The notes beneath the pieces were generated by a model that was given only the letters and a program-made list of their open reading frames with translations, was not told where the DNA came from and searched no databases. A stretch of 64,000 bases of DNA from an uncultured Clostridia bacterium. GTDB taxonomy: Bacteria; Bacillota; Clostridia; Peptostreptococcales; Anaerovoracaceae. Position 1 is the stretch's first letter. Each line of letters begins with the position of its first letter. The position numbers and the translations under genes were made by a program. The stretch is taken from assembly GCA_947302715.1 (NCBI GenBank), contig CAMYVY010000005.1:36382-100381 (forward strand), given 5' to 3'. Of the stretch, positions 9,485-19,790 are shown one piece after another.

Positions 9485-10382
9485 CCAGGACCTCCGCTAA
9501 CTCATCATCAAAAACATCGTCTTCGGAGTGTTTTCTCCTCACCTTTATTTTCACGTTGTCCTCTTCCTCGGGAACAGGATCAAATGTCTGTCTGATTCCG
9601 GCTTCGGCCTCCTGCTTTTTTCTTCTCTGAAGAATCGCACCAAGACCGCTTTTCTTCACAGGTTCATTATAGAAATGAGCCCTCTCCTCAATGGGCAAGT
9701 TCTCCTCATATCCATAATCGCCCGCTTGATCGTCTCTCACGATATGACCTGATTCTATTGCAACAACGCGCTTATGCATTCTGTCAACTATGTCTTTAGC
9801 GTGAGTAACCATAAGCACGGTAGTTCCGGTCTCGTTTATATCCTCCAGAAGTTCCATGATTCCTGTTGCGGTTTCAGGATCAAGGTTTCCTGTGGGCTCG
9901 TCCGCTATCAGAAGTGAAGGGCCATTGATAATAGCTCTGGCAATAGCAACTCTCTGCTGTTCTCCGGCAGAAAGCTCTGTTGGATATTTGTCAGCCTGAT
10001 CTTCTATACCAACAATCTTAAGTACCTGCGGAACGCGCTGCTTTATCTTGGAGCGAGGCTCATAAACCGCCTCCATGCCAAAAGCCACGTTCTCAAAAAC
10101 GGTCTTCTTGTTAAGTAATCTAAAGTCCTGGAATACAATGCCGATTCTTCTTCTGAATCTTGGAATCTCTCGGCTGCTTAGAGTGGTGACCTCTTGACCG
10201 TCAACGACAATACTTCCGGAGTCGGCATTTATCTCCTTGAGAATCAATTTAATAAAAGTCGACTTTCCGGCGCCACTCGGTCCCACCAAGAATACAAAGT
10301 CTCCGCGATCTATGTGAATGCTCGCGTTCTCTAACCCCACATTGCTGTCATACATCTTAGTGACATTGCTAAATGTAATCAT
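9477..10382 (-). CDS. ftsE: Cell division ATP-binding protein FtsE with C-terminal extension
   Basis: Walker A GPSGAGKSTF, signature LSAGEQQRVAIARA, Walker B LLIADEPTGNLD; start at MITFSNVTKMYDSN; charged C-terminal tail. Confidence 0.93.
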   Translation of the reverse strand: MITFSNVTKMYDSNVGLENASIHIDRGDFVFLVGPSGAGKSTFIKLILKEINADSGSIVVDGQEVTTLSSREIPRFRRRIGIVFQDFRLLNKKTVFENVAFGMEAVYEPRSKIKQRVPQVLKIVGIEDQADKYPTELSAGEQQRVAIARAIINGPSLLIADEPTGNLDPETATGIMELLEDINETGTTVLMVTHAKDIVDRMHKRVVAIESGHIVRDDQAGDYGYEENLPIEERAHFYNEPVKKSGLGAILQRRKKQEAEAGIRQTFDPVPEEEDNVKIKVRRKHSEDDVFDDELAEVLDE

Positions 10383-10477
10383 TTGAATACCCCACGTTAG
10401 CAAAATTCATACTAAGATAGTATACATCTTTTATATGTATTTGTGAACCCATTATCTTAAGAAATTTTAAGAAATAA

Positions 10478-10510
10478 TAGGTGTCGATTCTGTGAAAACC
10501 GACACCTATC
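10478..10510 (-). terminator. Intrinsic terminator downstream of prolyl oligopeptidase gene
   Basis: Minus strand GATAGGTGTCGG...CGACACCTATTATTT hairpin. Confidence 0.6.
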
Positions 10511-10558
10511 TCAACAAGTTTTCTATTCGTCTAATCAAATAAATTGGATATATTAGTT

Positions 10559-12541
10559 CTAATTCTCAATTGCCTTTTCCATGAAGGCGCGCATTTCCGC
10601 AAGCGTCTGCCAGAATACCTCCCCTTGCCCCCTGTCATGTGAGCCCTTTTCGAGGACTCTCAGAAGCACAGGATTGTCGCTCTGGTTCTTTTCCTGAAGC
10701 GTCGCAGCAAAGCTCTTTCCGTGATACGGAGGCACATTATTATCGCATTCTCCCGTCTGAATATAGATCGGAGGATAAGCGGTTTCGCGAACATTGTGAA
10801 CAGGAGAATAGCTTAAGAGATATTCAAATGTTTCTTTGTCACCCATCGGATTGCCATATTCGGTTATATACATCGGACCCCTGTCATCATTCGCAAAATG
10901 AATCATATCGGTATGCGGAACAGATGCTATTACACATCCCCAGAGGTCGGGCCTCATGGTTACAAGCGCACTCATCAATAGTCCGCCGTTCGACGCTCCC
11001 GATATCGCGATTCTCTCCGGGCGGGTATAGCCATCAGCTATCACTTTTTCGGCAATCCCTATAAAATCATAATAGCAATTCTTCTTTTTAAGGCCCATGC
11101 CCTCATCGTGCCATGTGGATCCATATTCACTGCCTCCTCTTAACAGACAATGGACATAGATACCGCCCTCTCTGACCCAGGACGCAATATTCGTTTGCGT
11201 GATTCTTTCGGTTGACCAGGGAGGCATCGAAATATTATATCCGCCGTAGCCATACATCAAAGCCTTGCTGTTTCCGTCCTTCGGATCATCACGCCTTCTG
11301 ACCAAATAGTATGGAATCTCTTTTTTGTCCTCTACAGAAGGTGCAGAAAGAAGCTCAACCACAAGGTCGTCATACTCACATTTCTTGCCCTGAACAATCT
11401 TAAACTCATTTCCGTCAAAGTTGAGTATCATCGGTTCAGCCAGGAACGCGTCAAAACTAAATACCTTGGCATCCTTCGTCTTGCCCGCGAGCCCCAGAGA
11501 ACCAATGCTTTCCGGCATTTCTATATTGTCTCCGGTTTCAAGATCAAATATACGACTTGCCGCATTCTCCGAACTCTGAATAAAGATCCTGTCACCGATC
11601 TGATAACCATTTTCGAGGAAAGCCTTTTCTTCCGTATAAATGACCTCTGCATCATCAAAGCCCTTGCCCATGTCCATTGCGACAACCTGTCCATGAGGCG
11701 TTTCCTTAAATGAGATGAAATAGTGCTTGCCATTAAAAGTATCGATGTATGTGACGGGGAGCGCTTCTTCCTCGTTTAACGGAATTATCTCGCCGCTTTC
11801 TTCATCATAGGAATAGCAATAGTCGCATGAATAATCTCTCGAAAAAGCGAGGATGAGCGTCCTTCCGTCCTCCGAGATATGCAGGTTTCCGAATATCGCA
11901 TTCCCGTCAAAGGTCATTATCTCTCTGACAGCTTCACTATCGACATCATAGGCAAGAATCGCAGTTAACGACTTATCTCCTTCGATTTTAGTCGATGCAG
12001 CATAGAGAATCTTCTTGCGCTTGGACCAAAGGCCACTAAACGTCATCGGAAGTATGCCCTTGATTTCTTTTTTCGAATAATCGTAAATGACAAAGTCCGG
12101 CCTTGGAGCGTTATCTATCTGCGACATGATTCCAAGGATATTGTCATCCAGCGGACAGGCCTCAGCAACAAAGGGAGTGCGCTCGGGAAGATCGTATCTC
12201 TCGAACAAGACTTCCCTTTTATTGAAATCGGAATCAAGAGAAATAATTTTGTAATTGCCCTCATCATCCTCTGTAGCGAGATATCCATCCTTCCATGGGG
12301 AAATGTACATAGGAAGATCGGGCGTGCGCTCAGCCCGAAGCTTTTTCTTTATCTCTTCCAGCTTCGCAGCTCCAACCTCATCACTAAACCATTTGTCGGT
12401 AAAGTCGTTCTCCCTCTTAGTAAAATCCTTAACCTCCGGATCGTCCGTATTCCTGAGCCATGTATAGGGCGCCTCCAATTTATGACCAAAATAATCCTCT
12501 ACCAGGTCGGCCCTTCTAATACCGGGATATTCATATTTCAT
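10559..12541 (-). CDS. Prolyl oligopeptidase, S9A family
   Basis: GASNGG nucleophile elbow (AISGASNGGLLMSALVTMRPDLWG), GECDNNVPPYHGKSF, GSHDRGQG, beta-propeller N-terminus. Confidence 0.93.
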   Translation of the reverse strand: MKYEYPGIRRADLVEDYFGHKLEAPYTWLRNTDDPEVKDFTKRENDFTDKWFSDEVGAAKLEEIKKKLRAERTPDLPMYISPWKDGYLATEDDEGNYKIISLDSDFNKREVLFERYDLPERTPFVAEACPLDDNILGIMSQIDNAPRPDFVIYDYSKKEIKGILPMTFSGLWSKRKKILYAASTKIEGDKSLTAILAYDVDSEAVREIMTFDGNAIFGNLHISEDGRTLILAFSRDYSCDYCYSYDEESGEIIPLNEEEALPVTYIDTFNGKHYFISFKETPHGQVVAMDMGKGFDDAEVIYTEEKAFLENGYQIGDRIFIQSSENAASRIFDLETGDNIEMPESIGSLGLAGKTKDAKVFSFDAFLAEPMILNFDGNEFKIVQGKKCEYDDLVVELLSAPSVEDKKEIPYYLVRRRDDPKDGNSKALMYGYGGYNISMPPWSTERITQTNIASWVREGGIYVHCLLRGGSEYGSTWHDEGMGLKKKNCYYDFIGIAEKVIADGYTRPERIAISGASNGGLLMSALVTMRPDLWGCVIASVPHTDMIHFANDDRGPMYITEYGNPMGDKETFEYLLSYSPVHNVRETAYPPIYIQTGECDNNVPPYHGKSFAATLQEKNQSDNPVLLRVLEKGSHDRGQGEVFWQTLAEMRAFMEKAIEN

Positions 12542-12567
12542 TTTAACCTGCTCCTTTTGTTGTATGT

Positions 12568-12583
12568 GTCCCCGCGGGGACAG
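12568..12583. repeat. 16-bp perfect palindrome TGTCCCCGCGGGGACA
   Basis: Read directly; lies between the M14 gene stop and the POP gene start. Confidence 0.9.
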
Positions 12584-12599
12584 AAATAAAATGGGTGGG

Positions 12600-13982
12600 C
12601 TAATGCGTGCGCAGATAGTCGGCGATAATCATGCCGCTCTCCAATTGAACACCTACGAGGCGCTTAATGTCCACAACCGAATACTTGCTCTCTTCCTCGA
12701 CCTTCTTTGCTCCCTCCAGGAGAATCTCCTCCATCTCGGGAATGATTTTTTCGAGGAGCTCTGCTTCAGGTGTCCCTTTGCGTTTTTCGAGTTCATATTT
12801 CGCTCCGCGAATTGCAGCACTCCAGGATAGGAGTCTATAGAACTTAGTGATAACCCTATTATCAAATTCCTCGGAAACCTTGCATGGATTCTCGTGCTCC
12901 TTGTTTTGTTTGGCAAAATTGACCTCGGTTATATAATTGGCCTCTCTCTTATCCAGGGATCTACCGATGATCTTTACAAAATCATTATCCGGCCCGCACA
13001 TGTCTCTAAATTGATCGAAATAATATGCGAGCTTATCCTGGTCCTCCTTCATTTCCTCAAGGCCCTTTAAAACAGCGTCTCTCCTCGGGAAGTCGAGTTC
13101 GGTCTCATCCTGAATGAGTGGCGAGAAGAAATACGGAAGTTCCGCAACCAAACAGAATGTTCCATATTTGCTAGCGTATGAATCGGAGCTATCTCCTGCA
13201 AACATCATCTCTGCAGGATCCCCTTCTCCGTACTTTTCCATAAAATCATATTCATCCTTCATTCCAAGCATCTTGTAAATCGCCTTCGAGAATTCCGGAA
13301 TGAATGGCGCCTCAGGCTCTCCAAGATGAAGCGGTACATTTTGTTTTTCAGAAGCGGCATATAGCTTTGGATATACCTCCGGAATGTCTTTGGAGATATA
13401 CCAGTAAGAACCGCCAAAACCTGCATTATGAAGCGAATACATAAATGTGGGCTTAGTCTCGTCAATTATATCCATGAGTATCTTTGTTTCCGCAATAGGA
13501 GTATCCCATTTGTAATTCTTGTATTCAAAGGGGAATGTCCATTCGGCCTGTTCATTCCCAACAGGTCTATACCAGCCCTTGATGTAATTGTACAAAGTGA
13601 ACGGGCCTTTGAACCATCCCTCATTCAATTTGGTTCCGTCGACATCGATGCATTTGATGATATACCAGGTATAGTCAAATTCTTTTCTGAACTCCTCGTT
13701 TTCACAAAGATATCTCGTAAAGTATTCAAGCATCATGCAACCCATCGGTTCATTTGGATGCGGTGATCCAAACATAAATGCATTCTTTGATCCTTCTCCG
13801 ATCTTCATGCAATAAATAGGATGTCCCTTGGTAGATTTTCCGGCTTCCCATATCGAAACAATATCAGGATAATCTTCTGCCAGTTTCTTTGAACTGGCAT
13901 CCATCTCGTCCACAGTCAGGAAAACCTTGTAGTCCGGGATATTATTAATCAGATGATCAAAATTCATAATAGCTCTCCTCAT
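12600..13982 (-). CDS. M14 family zinc carboxypeptidase
   Basis: HPNEP Zn motif (GSPHPNEPMGCMML), SLHNAG His, AELPYF Glu. Confidence 0.85.
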   Translation of the reverse strand: MRRAIMNFDHLINNIPDYKVFLTVDEMDASSKKLAEDYPDIVSIWEAGKSTKGHPIYCMKIGEGSKNAFMFGSPHPNEPMGCMMLEYFTRYLCENEEFRKEFDYTWYIIKCIDVDGTKLNEGWFKGPFTLYNYIKGWYRPVGNEQAEWTFPFEYKNYKWDTPIAETKILMDIIDETKPTFMYSLHNAGFGGSYWYISKDIPEVYPKLYAASEKQNVPLHLGEPEAPFIPEFSKAIYKMLGMKDEYDFMEKYGEGDPAEMMFAGDSSDSYASKYGTFCLVAELPYFFSPLIQDETELDFPRRDAVLKGLEEMKEDQDKLAYYFDQFRDMCGPDNDFVKIIGRSLDKREANYITEVNFAKQNKEHENPCKVSEEFDNRVITKFYRLLSWSAAIRGAKYELEKRKGTPEAELLEKIIPEMEEILLEGAKKVEEESKYSVVDIKRLVGVQLESGMIIADYLRTH

Positions 13983-14004
13983 ACAGCAAAAACTGGTCTT
14001 CTCA

Positions 14005-14036
14005 TAAAAGGGCTGCCGAAATAATCGGAAGCCCCT
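14005..14036 (-). terminator. Intrinsic terminator downstream of oppA
   Basis: Minus strand GGGGCTTCCGATTATTTCGGCAGCCCTTTT. Confidence 0.7.
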
Positions 14037-14057
14037 TAGGTTAATTAAGCGTTGGAA

Positions 14058-15710
14058 TTAATGCTCGTCTAGCCATACATCGGTCATTTCGCTGAAGCCT
14101 ACGTGTTCCATGGAACCGCCCTCTGCTTCGCTTACATAGTTGTTACCCTTGATGTAGTTCTTGAACGGCTGATAGTCGGCATAGTTAACAACCAGGATCA
14201 TCGGAATATCCTTTCTCAGATGTGTCTGGATTTCCTTGATGTATCCGTCTCTCTCTTCGTCTGTAGCTGCTGCAACTGCCTTCTTGGCAAGCTCATCAAC
14301 CTCAGGGTTCGAGTACTGAGCGATGTTGGTGCTTCCGTCTGTAGTCCAACGGCGTGTAGTACCGAGTACGTCCGGTCCCTGGAATCCGCCGAGAGCTGTG
14401 ATTTCGAAATTGTAGTTATCCATTACCTGTTCAGACCAGATATTGAAATCAAGAACGTCCAATGTGACCTTGATTCCCATCTTCTCCATATGGTCTGCGA
14501 TAACCTTGCAGAAATCATCAAATCCGCTCATTACTGTGAATGTTGTTTCGAAATAGTAACCATCGGCATTCTTGGTGTAGCCGGCCTGCTCCAGGAGTTC
14601 CTGAGCCTTGGCTACATCGTAGTCAGCCTGCTTGGCTTCATCGTTAACAGCTGTTTCGAAGTTATCCGGAATGAAGTGATCATTTGCTGGCTTATATCCG
14701 CCGGTTGCCTTGGTCGAAACATCCTGACGATCAACACCGTACATAATAGCTTCACGTACCAATGGATCTGCAAATGGACCTTCCTTTATGTTGAAGGTTA
14801 TATACCATGGAGATGGCCATACCTGTTCAACAGTATAGTAATTGTCCGTATCTGCGATTATTCCATCCAGGTCTGTTGCCGGGATGTAGGAAGCAGGCAT
14901 TTCGTCCACTTCGCCATTCAGCCATGCCTGGTACATTGTGCTTGGGTCAGAGATTACTGTATAGATAACTCTATCCAGATATGCTGTGTGCTCACCCCAA
15001 TAATTGTCGTCTCTTACGATCTGAACATCGGTACCTTTGTTCCACTGATCAAATTTGAAAGGTCCGCATGTTACAGGATTGTTTGAGAAATCATCGTTTG
15101 TCATCCAGTCGGTTCCCTCGAGTACATGCTTAGGAAGGACGAATGTTCCGTACCAGGATACGTTGGATAGGAATGAACCATCAGGATCTGTCATCTTGAA
15201 TACGACGGTATGATCATCCGGTGCTTCAATGCTATCTACAAACTGGAATACGGATGCAAATGCATATTGCTTGTCGATGATTTCGTTGAATGTGTAGAGT
15301 ACGTCTTCTGATGTTACAGGCTCACCATCAGTCCACACTGCATTGTCTCTCAGGTGGAATGTATAGGTGAGAGCATCATCGCTCAGTTCATATGATGTGG
15401 CAAGATCCGGAACGGCCTGGAATGCATTGTTCAGCTTGTAAAGACGCGGGAACAAGTTCTGAACGATTGCATAGTTAAAGTCGTCGGAAATTGCATCCGG
15501 GTTAAGTGTTGCCGGTTCACCGTCTGATGGGCTGATATATGTTCCGCCGATTATCGGACCACCGTCACCACCTTCACTTCCGCCGCTCGCTTCTCCGGAG
15601 CTGGAGCTTCCACTCGAGCTTCCGCCGGAGCTGCCACCACTATTGCCTCCGCAGGCAGCCAAGGTAGCAACCATCAGAACGCACAGAAGTATTGCTAAAA
15701 ACTTTTTCAT
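14058..15710 (-). CDS. Peptide ABC transporter substrate-binding lipoprotein (SBP family 5)
   Basis: Lipobox LAACGG, Ser/Gly-rich linker, SBP_bac_5 motifs (LATSYELSDDALTYTFHLRDNAVWTDGEPVTSEDV). Confidence 0.93.
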   Translation of the reverse strand: MKKFLAILLCVLMVATLAACGGNSGGSSGGSSSGSSSSGEASGGSEGGDGGPIIGGTYISPSDGEPATLNPDAISDDFNYAIVQNLFPRLYKLNNAFQAVPDLATSYELSDDALTYTFHLRDNAVWTDGEPVTSEDVLYTFNEIIDKQYAFASVFQFVDSIEAPDDHTVVFKMTDPDGSFLSNVSWYGTFVLPKHVLEGTDWMTNDDFSNNPVTCGPFKFDQWNKGTDVQIVRDDNYWGEHTAYLDRVIYTVISDPSTMYQAWLNGEVDEMPASYIPATDLDGIIADTDNYYTVEQVWPSPWYITFNIKEGPFADPLVREAIMYGVDRQDVSTKATGGYKPANDHFIPDNFETAVNDEAKQADYDVAKAQELLEQAGYTKNADGYYFETTFTVMSGFDDFCKVIADHMEKMGIKVTLDVLDFNIWSEQVMDNYNFEITALGGFQGPDVLGTTRRWTTDGSTNIAQYSNPEVDELAKKAVAAATDEERDGYIKEIQTHLRKDIPMILVVNYADYQPFKNYIKGNNYVSEAEGGSMEHVGFSEMTDVWLDEH

Positions 15711-15845
15711 GACTCTTCCTCCTTGAAATAACTTTCTAACTCTTCTTCTACTTAATAAGACTGACTAATTCCATTTATCCTAACTATCTACACTATCTTT
15801 GTCATAGAGTACATAGATTAGTAACTCGTATTACGATTTCGCTTG

Positions 15846-16841
15846 CTATTCTTCATAGAGATAGCAGGAAACACTTCTTCCGTCTCCCAGGCTCTTCATC
15901 TCCGGATATGATGCCCTGCATTTATCAGTAGCATACTGGCATCTTGGAGCAAAATAGCATCCGGGGCCTGTATTTATCGGAGTTGGCGGTTCGCCCTCCA
16001 GGCGGATCGCTTCCTTCTTTACCCTGGGATCTACATCAGGCGAATTGGAAATCAGCGCCTGGGTATATGGATGCTTCGGGTCATGAAGGACCGTGTCCGT
16101 ATCCCCTATTTCAACGATTCTGCCGAGGTACATGACCGCGACTCTATCCGATATGTATCTGGTCGTAGCAATATCGTGCGATATAAATACCATCGAACTC
16201 TCGTGCTGCCTTGCGAGCTTGGTAAGCATATTTATGATATCTGCTCGGACGCTGACATCCAGCATCGATACGGGTTCATCTGCAACCAGGAATTTCGGAT
16301 TGAGCAGCATACTCCTTAGTATCGATATTCTTTGGAGCTGGCCACCTGATAATTCGAATGGATATCTATCAAGATAATCCTCTGCAGGTATCAAGCCGGC
16401 TTCCTCCAAAATGTCCTTGCATATTTTGAGCTGCTCATCCTGTCCGTTCCCTATATTGTGAAGCTTGACGGCACTAAGCAGAATCTTTCGGATAGTATAT
16501 CTCGGATCAAATGTATCAAACGGGTTCTGAAATACTATCTGGCATATCCTTCTGAAGGAAAGAGCGTCCTTCTTTATAAGGTCCCCCGCCGGTTCCCCGT
16601 TGAAATACACATCGCCCGACGTCGGTTCCTCGAGCCTCGTAAGAAGCCTGCCAAGAGTCGATTTGCCGCAGCCGGACTCACCGATTACACCGATGATCTC
16701 GCCTTCCCTTAAAGTAAAGCTTACGTCGTCCACCGCTTTTACGGTCTGCCTTCCCTCGTTCTTTTGAATATAGTATTTAACCAGGTTCTCTACTCTGAGG
16801 AATTCTTTTTTCTCGTTTGTATTGTTAAGTTCCGACATCAT
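15846..16841 (-). CDS. Oligopeptide ABC transporter ATP-binding protein (OppF-like)
   Basis: GESGCGKSTLGR, LSGGQLQRISILR, DEPVSMLDVS, Opp C-terminal CYFAPRCQYATDKC. Confidence 0.92.
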   Translation of the reverse strand: MMSELNNTNEKKEFLRVENLVKYYIQKNEGRQTVKAVDDVSFTLREGEIIGVIGESGCGKSTLGRLLTRLEEPTSGDVYFNGEPAGDLIKKDALSFRRICQIVFQNPFDTFDPRYTIRKILLSAVKLHNIGNGQDEQLKICKDILEEAGLIPAEDYLDRYPFELSGGQLQRISILRSMLLNPKFLVADEPVSMLDVSVRADIINMLTKLARQHESSMVFISHDIATTRYISDRVAVMYLGRIVEIGDTDTVLHDPKHPYTQALISNSPDVDPRVKKEAIRLEGEPPTPINTGPGCYFAPRCQYATDKCRASYPEMKSLGDGRSVSCYLYEE

Positions 16842-17806
16842 GCCTCACCCCCTTCCACCAGGAAGCAGGATACAAGCCAGTCCGGGCCCTTCTCGTATAA
16901 TTTCGGTATTTCATTCCTGCATCTCTCGGTTGCATGAGGGCATCTATCGGCAAAGACGCATCCCGTCGGCATAATAGACATATCCGGAAGGTTACCTTCT
17001 ATTCCCCTTAGATTAGTCTTCTCTCCGGTGAATGACGGGAAGGATTGCATCAGGCCCTGGGTGTATGGATGCTGCGGATCTACCAGAACATCCTCTACCT
17101 TACCCTGCTCCATGATGCGTCCCGCATACATTACAACTACCTTCTTGCATGTGGAGGACACTACACTCATATCGTGAGTAATCATGATTCTGGCAACTTT
17201 GATGCTCTTTTCGAGCTCCATGATTTCATTCAGAATCTGTGTCTGTGTCACCACATCCAGAGCAGTTGTCGCCTCGTCCATGATGAGAAGCTTCGGTTCA
17301 AATATCAAAGCCAGCGCAATCGATACACGTTGCATCATACCGCCCGAAAGCTCGTGAGGATACGAATTATATACTCTGTCCGCCAGGTTCACTATATTGA
17401 GCAAGTCCATTATCCTCTTTTTGATAACTGCCTTGTCCTCATTCGGATAGTGAACCATATAAATGTCTTCCATCTGTGCGCCGATCTTGTGCACAGGACT
17501 AAGGGCATTCATGGACTTTTGGAATACAACCGAGACTTCCTTCCAGCGAACATCTCTTAGTCCCTTTTCATCCAGAGCTAAAAGATCTTTGCCATTTAAA
17601 AATGCCTGTCCGTTTATTTCCGTAATATTTTCGGGAAGCAATCTGAGTATTCCCATGGCGAGTGTACTCTTGCCAGATCCCGATTCACCAACTATTCCGA
17701 TCGACTCCTGTTCCTCGACATTAAGCGAAACATCCTGAACAGCATATACCGTCTTTAGTGGCGTATGATAGTTGATATTAATGTTTTTTAATTCAAGTAA
17801 ACTCAT
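16838..17806 (-). CDS. Oligopeptide ABC transporter ATP-binding protein (OppD-like)
   Basis: GESGSGKSTLAM, LSGGMMQRVSIALAL, DEATTALDV, CVFADRCPHATERC. Confidence 0.92.
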   Translation of the reverse strand: MSLLELKNININYHTPLKTVYAVQDVSLNVEEQESIGIVGESGSGKSTLAMGILRLLPENITEINGQAFLNGKDLLALDEKGLRDVRWKEVSVVFQKSMNALSPVHKIGAQMEDIYMVHYPNEDKAVIKKRIMDLLNIVNLADRVYNSYPHELSGGMMQRVSIALALIFEPKLLIMDEATTALDVVTQTQILNEIMELEKSIKVARIMITHDMSVVSSTCKKVVVMYAGRIMEQGKVEDVLVDPQHPYTQGLMQSFPSFTGEKTNLRGIEGNLPDMSIMPTGCVFADRCPHATERCRNEIPKLYEKGPDWLVSCFLVEGGEA

Positions 17807-17815
17807 ATGACCACC

Positions 17816-18670
17816 TTATTTCTTTGCATCCATCTTTGGTGACAGAACGCGGTTCAAGCCTTCACCAATCAGGAAGAACGTCAGAACAGTAATAATCGTC
17901 ATAATTCCCGGGAAGGTGCTTATCCACCATGCCTTGGGCAGATAGCCTTTTCCGGCAGTAATAATCTGGCCCCAGCTGATTACATTGGGGTCTCCCAGAC
18001 CGAGGAAGGATAGACCCGCCTCTGTCAAAATCGCGCCTGAAATATTCATTGTGGTATTAGCGATAATCGGGAAAATACCATTCGGAATAACATGCTTTAT
18101 GAGTATCGAGCCGCTGCTCTCACCCATGGCTATGGAGCTCTTGATGAATGTCCTCTCTTTGATGGCCTTGGCCTGGGCGCGCATGAGACGCGCATTACCA
18201 ACCCACGAGGTTAAGCCTATTACAATCATGACGTTCAGCATCGAAGAGCCAAACGTTGCAATGATTAGAAGTATCAGGAAGAACGTCGGGAGCATCAGGA
18301 AGATGTTCATGATTTCACTGAAAATCTGATCGATGACCCCCCCGTAGTAGCCTGCGATTCCACCAAAGATAACTCCTATCACAGCTGAAATCATGGCTGC
18401 AATGAATCCTATCTTTAGAGATGTTGACGTTCCGTAGAGAATCTGAGAAAAGACATCGTGTCCCAGATTGTCAGTACCCAGAGGATACTTGGCACAGGGG
18501 CCCATCAGAAGATCGTCATTTAAGACCTTGGGACTATATGGTGCAACCAGCGGCCCAAAGATCGCAATGATTAGGAGTATCACCAGAAGGGATAATCCTA
18601 TCTTTAATTGAATATTATTTTTGACAGTAAACCAAACCTTTTGGAAGGTGCTCATTCTTTTCTTATCCAT
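17816..18670 (-). CDS. Oligopeptide ABC transporter permease (OppC-like)
   Basis: LGTDNLGHDVFSQILYGTSTSLKIG and EAGLSFLGLGDPNVISWGQII; start at MDKKRMSTFQ. Confidence 0.92.
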   Translation of the reverse strand: MDKKRMSTFQKVWFTVKNNIQLKIGLSLLVILLIIAIFGPLVAPYSPKVLNDDLLMGPCAKYPLGTDNLGHDVFSQILYGTSTSLKIGFIAAMISAVIGVIFGGIAGYYGGVIDQIFSEIMNIFLMLPTFFLILLIIATFGSSMLNVMIVIGLTSWVGNARLMRAQAKAIKERTFIKSSIAMGESSGSILIKHVIPNGIFPIIANTTMNISGAILTEAGLSFLGLGDPNVISWGQIITAGKGYLPKAWWISTFPGIMTIITVLTFFLIGEGLNRVLSPKMDAKK

Positions 18671-18680
18671 GACGCACCCC

Positions 18681-19646
18681 CTATTCCACTCTAATCCTTG
18701 GATCAATCCAAGCATAGACAACGTCCACGACGACCATCATCACGGCAACCGATGTAGATAAGAGAAGATAGATTGCGGATAGAGTCGGATAGTCGCGCTT
18801 CGTTATCGAGTCGAGCATGAGCCTGCCCATTCCCGGCCAAGCAAATATGATCTCTATCATAGCGACACCGGTAATCATATAGGCCAAGGTTATACCAAAG
18901 ACCGTAACCGTCGGAATGATAGCATTTCTCATAACATATTTATTGAAGATCTTTCTTTCACTCATGCCTGTGGCTCTGAGCGTCATTATGAAATCTTCGG
19001 ACATCGTCTGGAGCACGCTGGACCTTGCTATTCGGAAATAATATGGTATGTCGATTAGCACCAGCGTTGTAACAGGCAAAAACATATGCTTCCCTACATC
19101 CAAGATATGAGCAAAGCCCGTGTAATTCCCCCTTAGACTGTACATTCCCGAAGTCGGGAACCACTTTAGAATTGATGCAAAGACAAGTATCATCATGAGT
19201 CCAAGCCAAAAGCTTGGAGTCGAGTCGAAGAAATAGGAAATACCACAGAGAAAGGTGTCAATTTTGCTACCCTTCTTTCTGGCAGCAAAGATACCAAGGA
19301 GCGTTCCTATTATTAAACCAAGTATCGCTCCCGTAAGCGCAATCATAAGCGTCGGCGCAACTCTTGAGATGATGAGGTCAGAAACCTTGGACGTCGATAC
19401 ATACGAATAACCAAAGTCTCCACTAAGAAGCTGTTTGACATAAAGCCAGAACTGCTCAAGAATAGGCTTATTTAAACCATACTTCTCCTGAAGAGCTGCT
19501 ATCGTCGCAGGATTAGGATTATCTTTTCCGGCGAGTAGTCTGGTTGGGTCCCCCGGAGCTAACCTTATAATGGTAAAGTTGAACAGTACCGAGAACATAA
19601 CCACCAGTATTCCCGTAACTGTTCGTTTCAAAATAAATCGCTTCAT
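18681..19646 (-). CDS. Oligopeptide ABC transporter permease (OppB-like)
   Basis: MKRFILKRTVTGILVVMFSVLFNFTIIRLAPGDP...; FAWPGMGRLMLDSITKRDYPT. Confidence 0.92.
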   Translation of the reverse strand: MKRFILKRTVTGILVVMFSVLFNFTIIRLAPGDPTRLLAGKDNPNPATIAALQEKYGLNKPILEQFWLYVKQLLSGDFGYSYVSTSKVSDLIISRVAPTLMIALTGAILGLIIGTLLGIFAARKKGSKIDTFLCGISYFFDSTPSFWLGLMMILVFASILKWFPTSGMYSLRGNYTGFAHILDVGKHMFLPVTTLVLIDIPYYFRIARSSVLQTMSEDFIMTLRATGMSERKIFNKYVMRNAIIPTVTVFGITLAYMITGVAMIEIIFAWPGMGRLMLDSITKRDYPTLSAIYLLLSTSVAVMMVVVDVVYAWIDPRIRVE

Positions 19647-19790
19647 GTCATGCACGTCTCCTAAACAGCCCAATTTGAACTGGCAAATATACAATTATAC
19701 TTGTATAATAACATAATAAATCTGTATTTTCAATTTAACTATTTTTCTCTTTAGTGTATTAAATCACACTACTTAAAAAAGGAGAGTGTT

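Noticed and set aside
14103-15086. Antisense 327-aa ORF opposite oppA (and many similar antisense ORFs, e.g. 1512-1820, 24575-25120, 26223-26867, 59855-60502)
   Set aside because: Fully antisense to well-supported genes, no recognisable domains; explained by codon-bias mirror ORFs.
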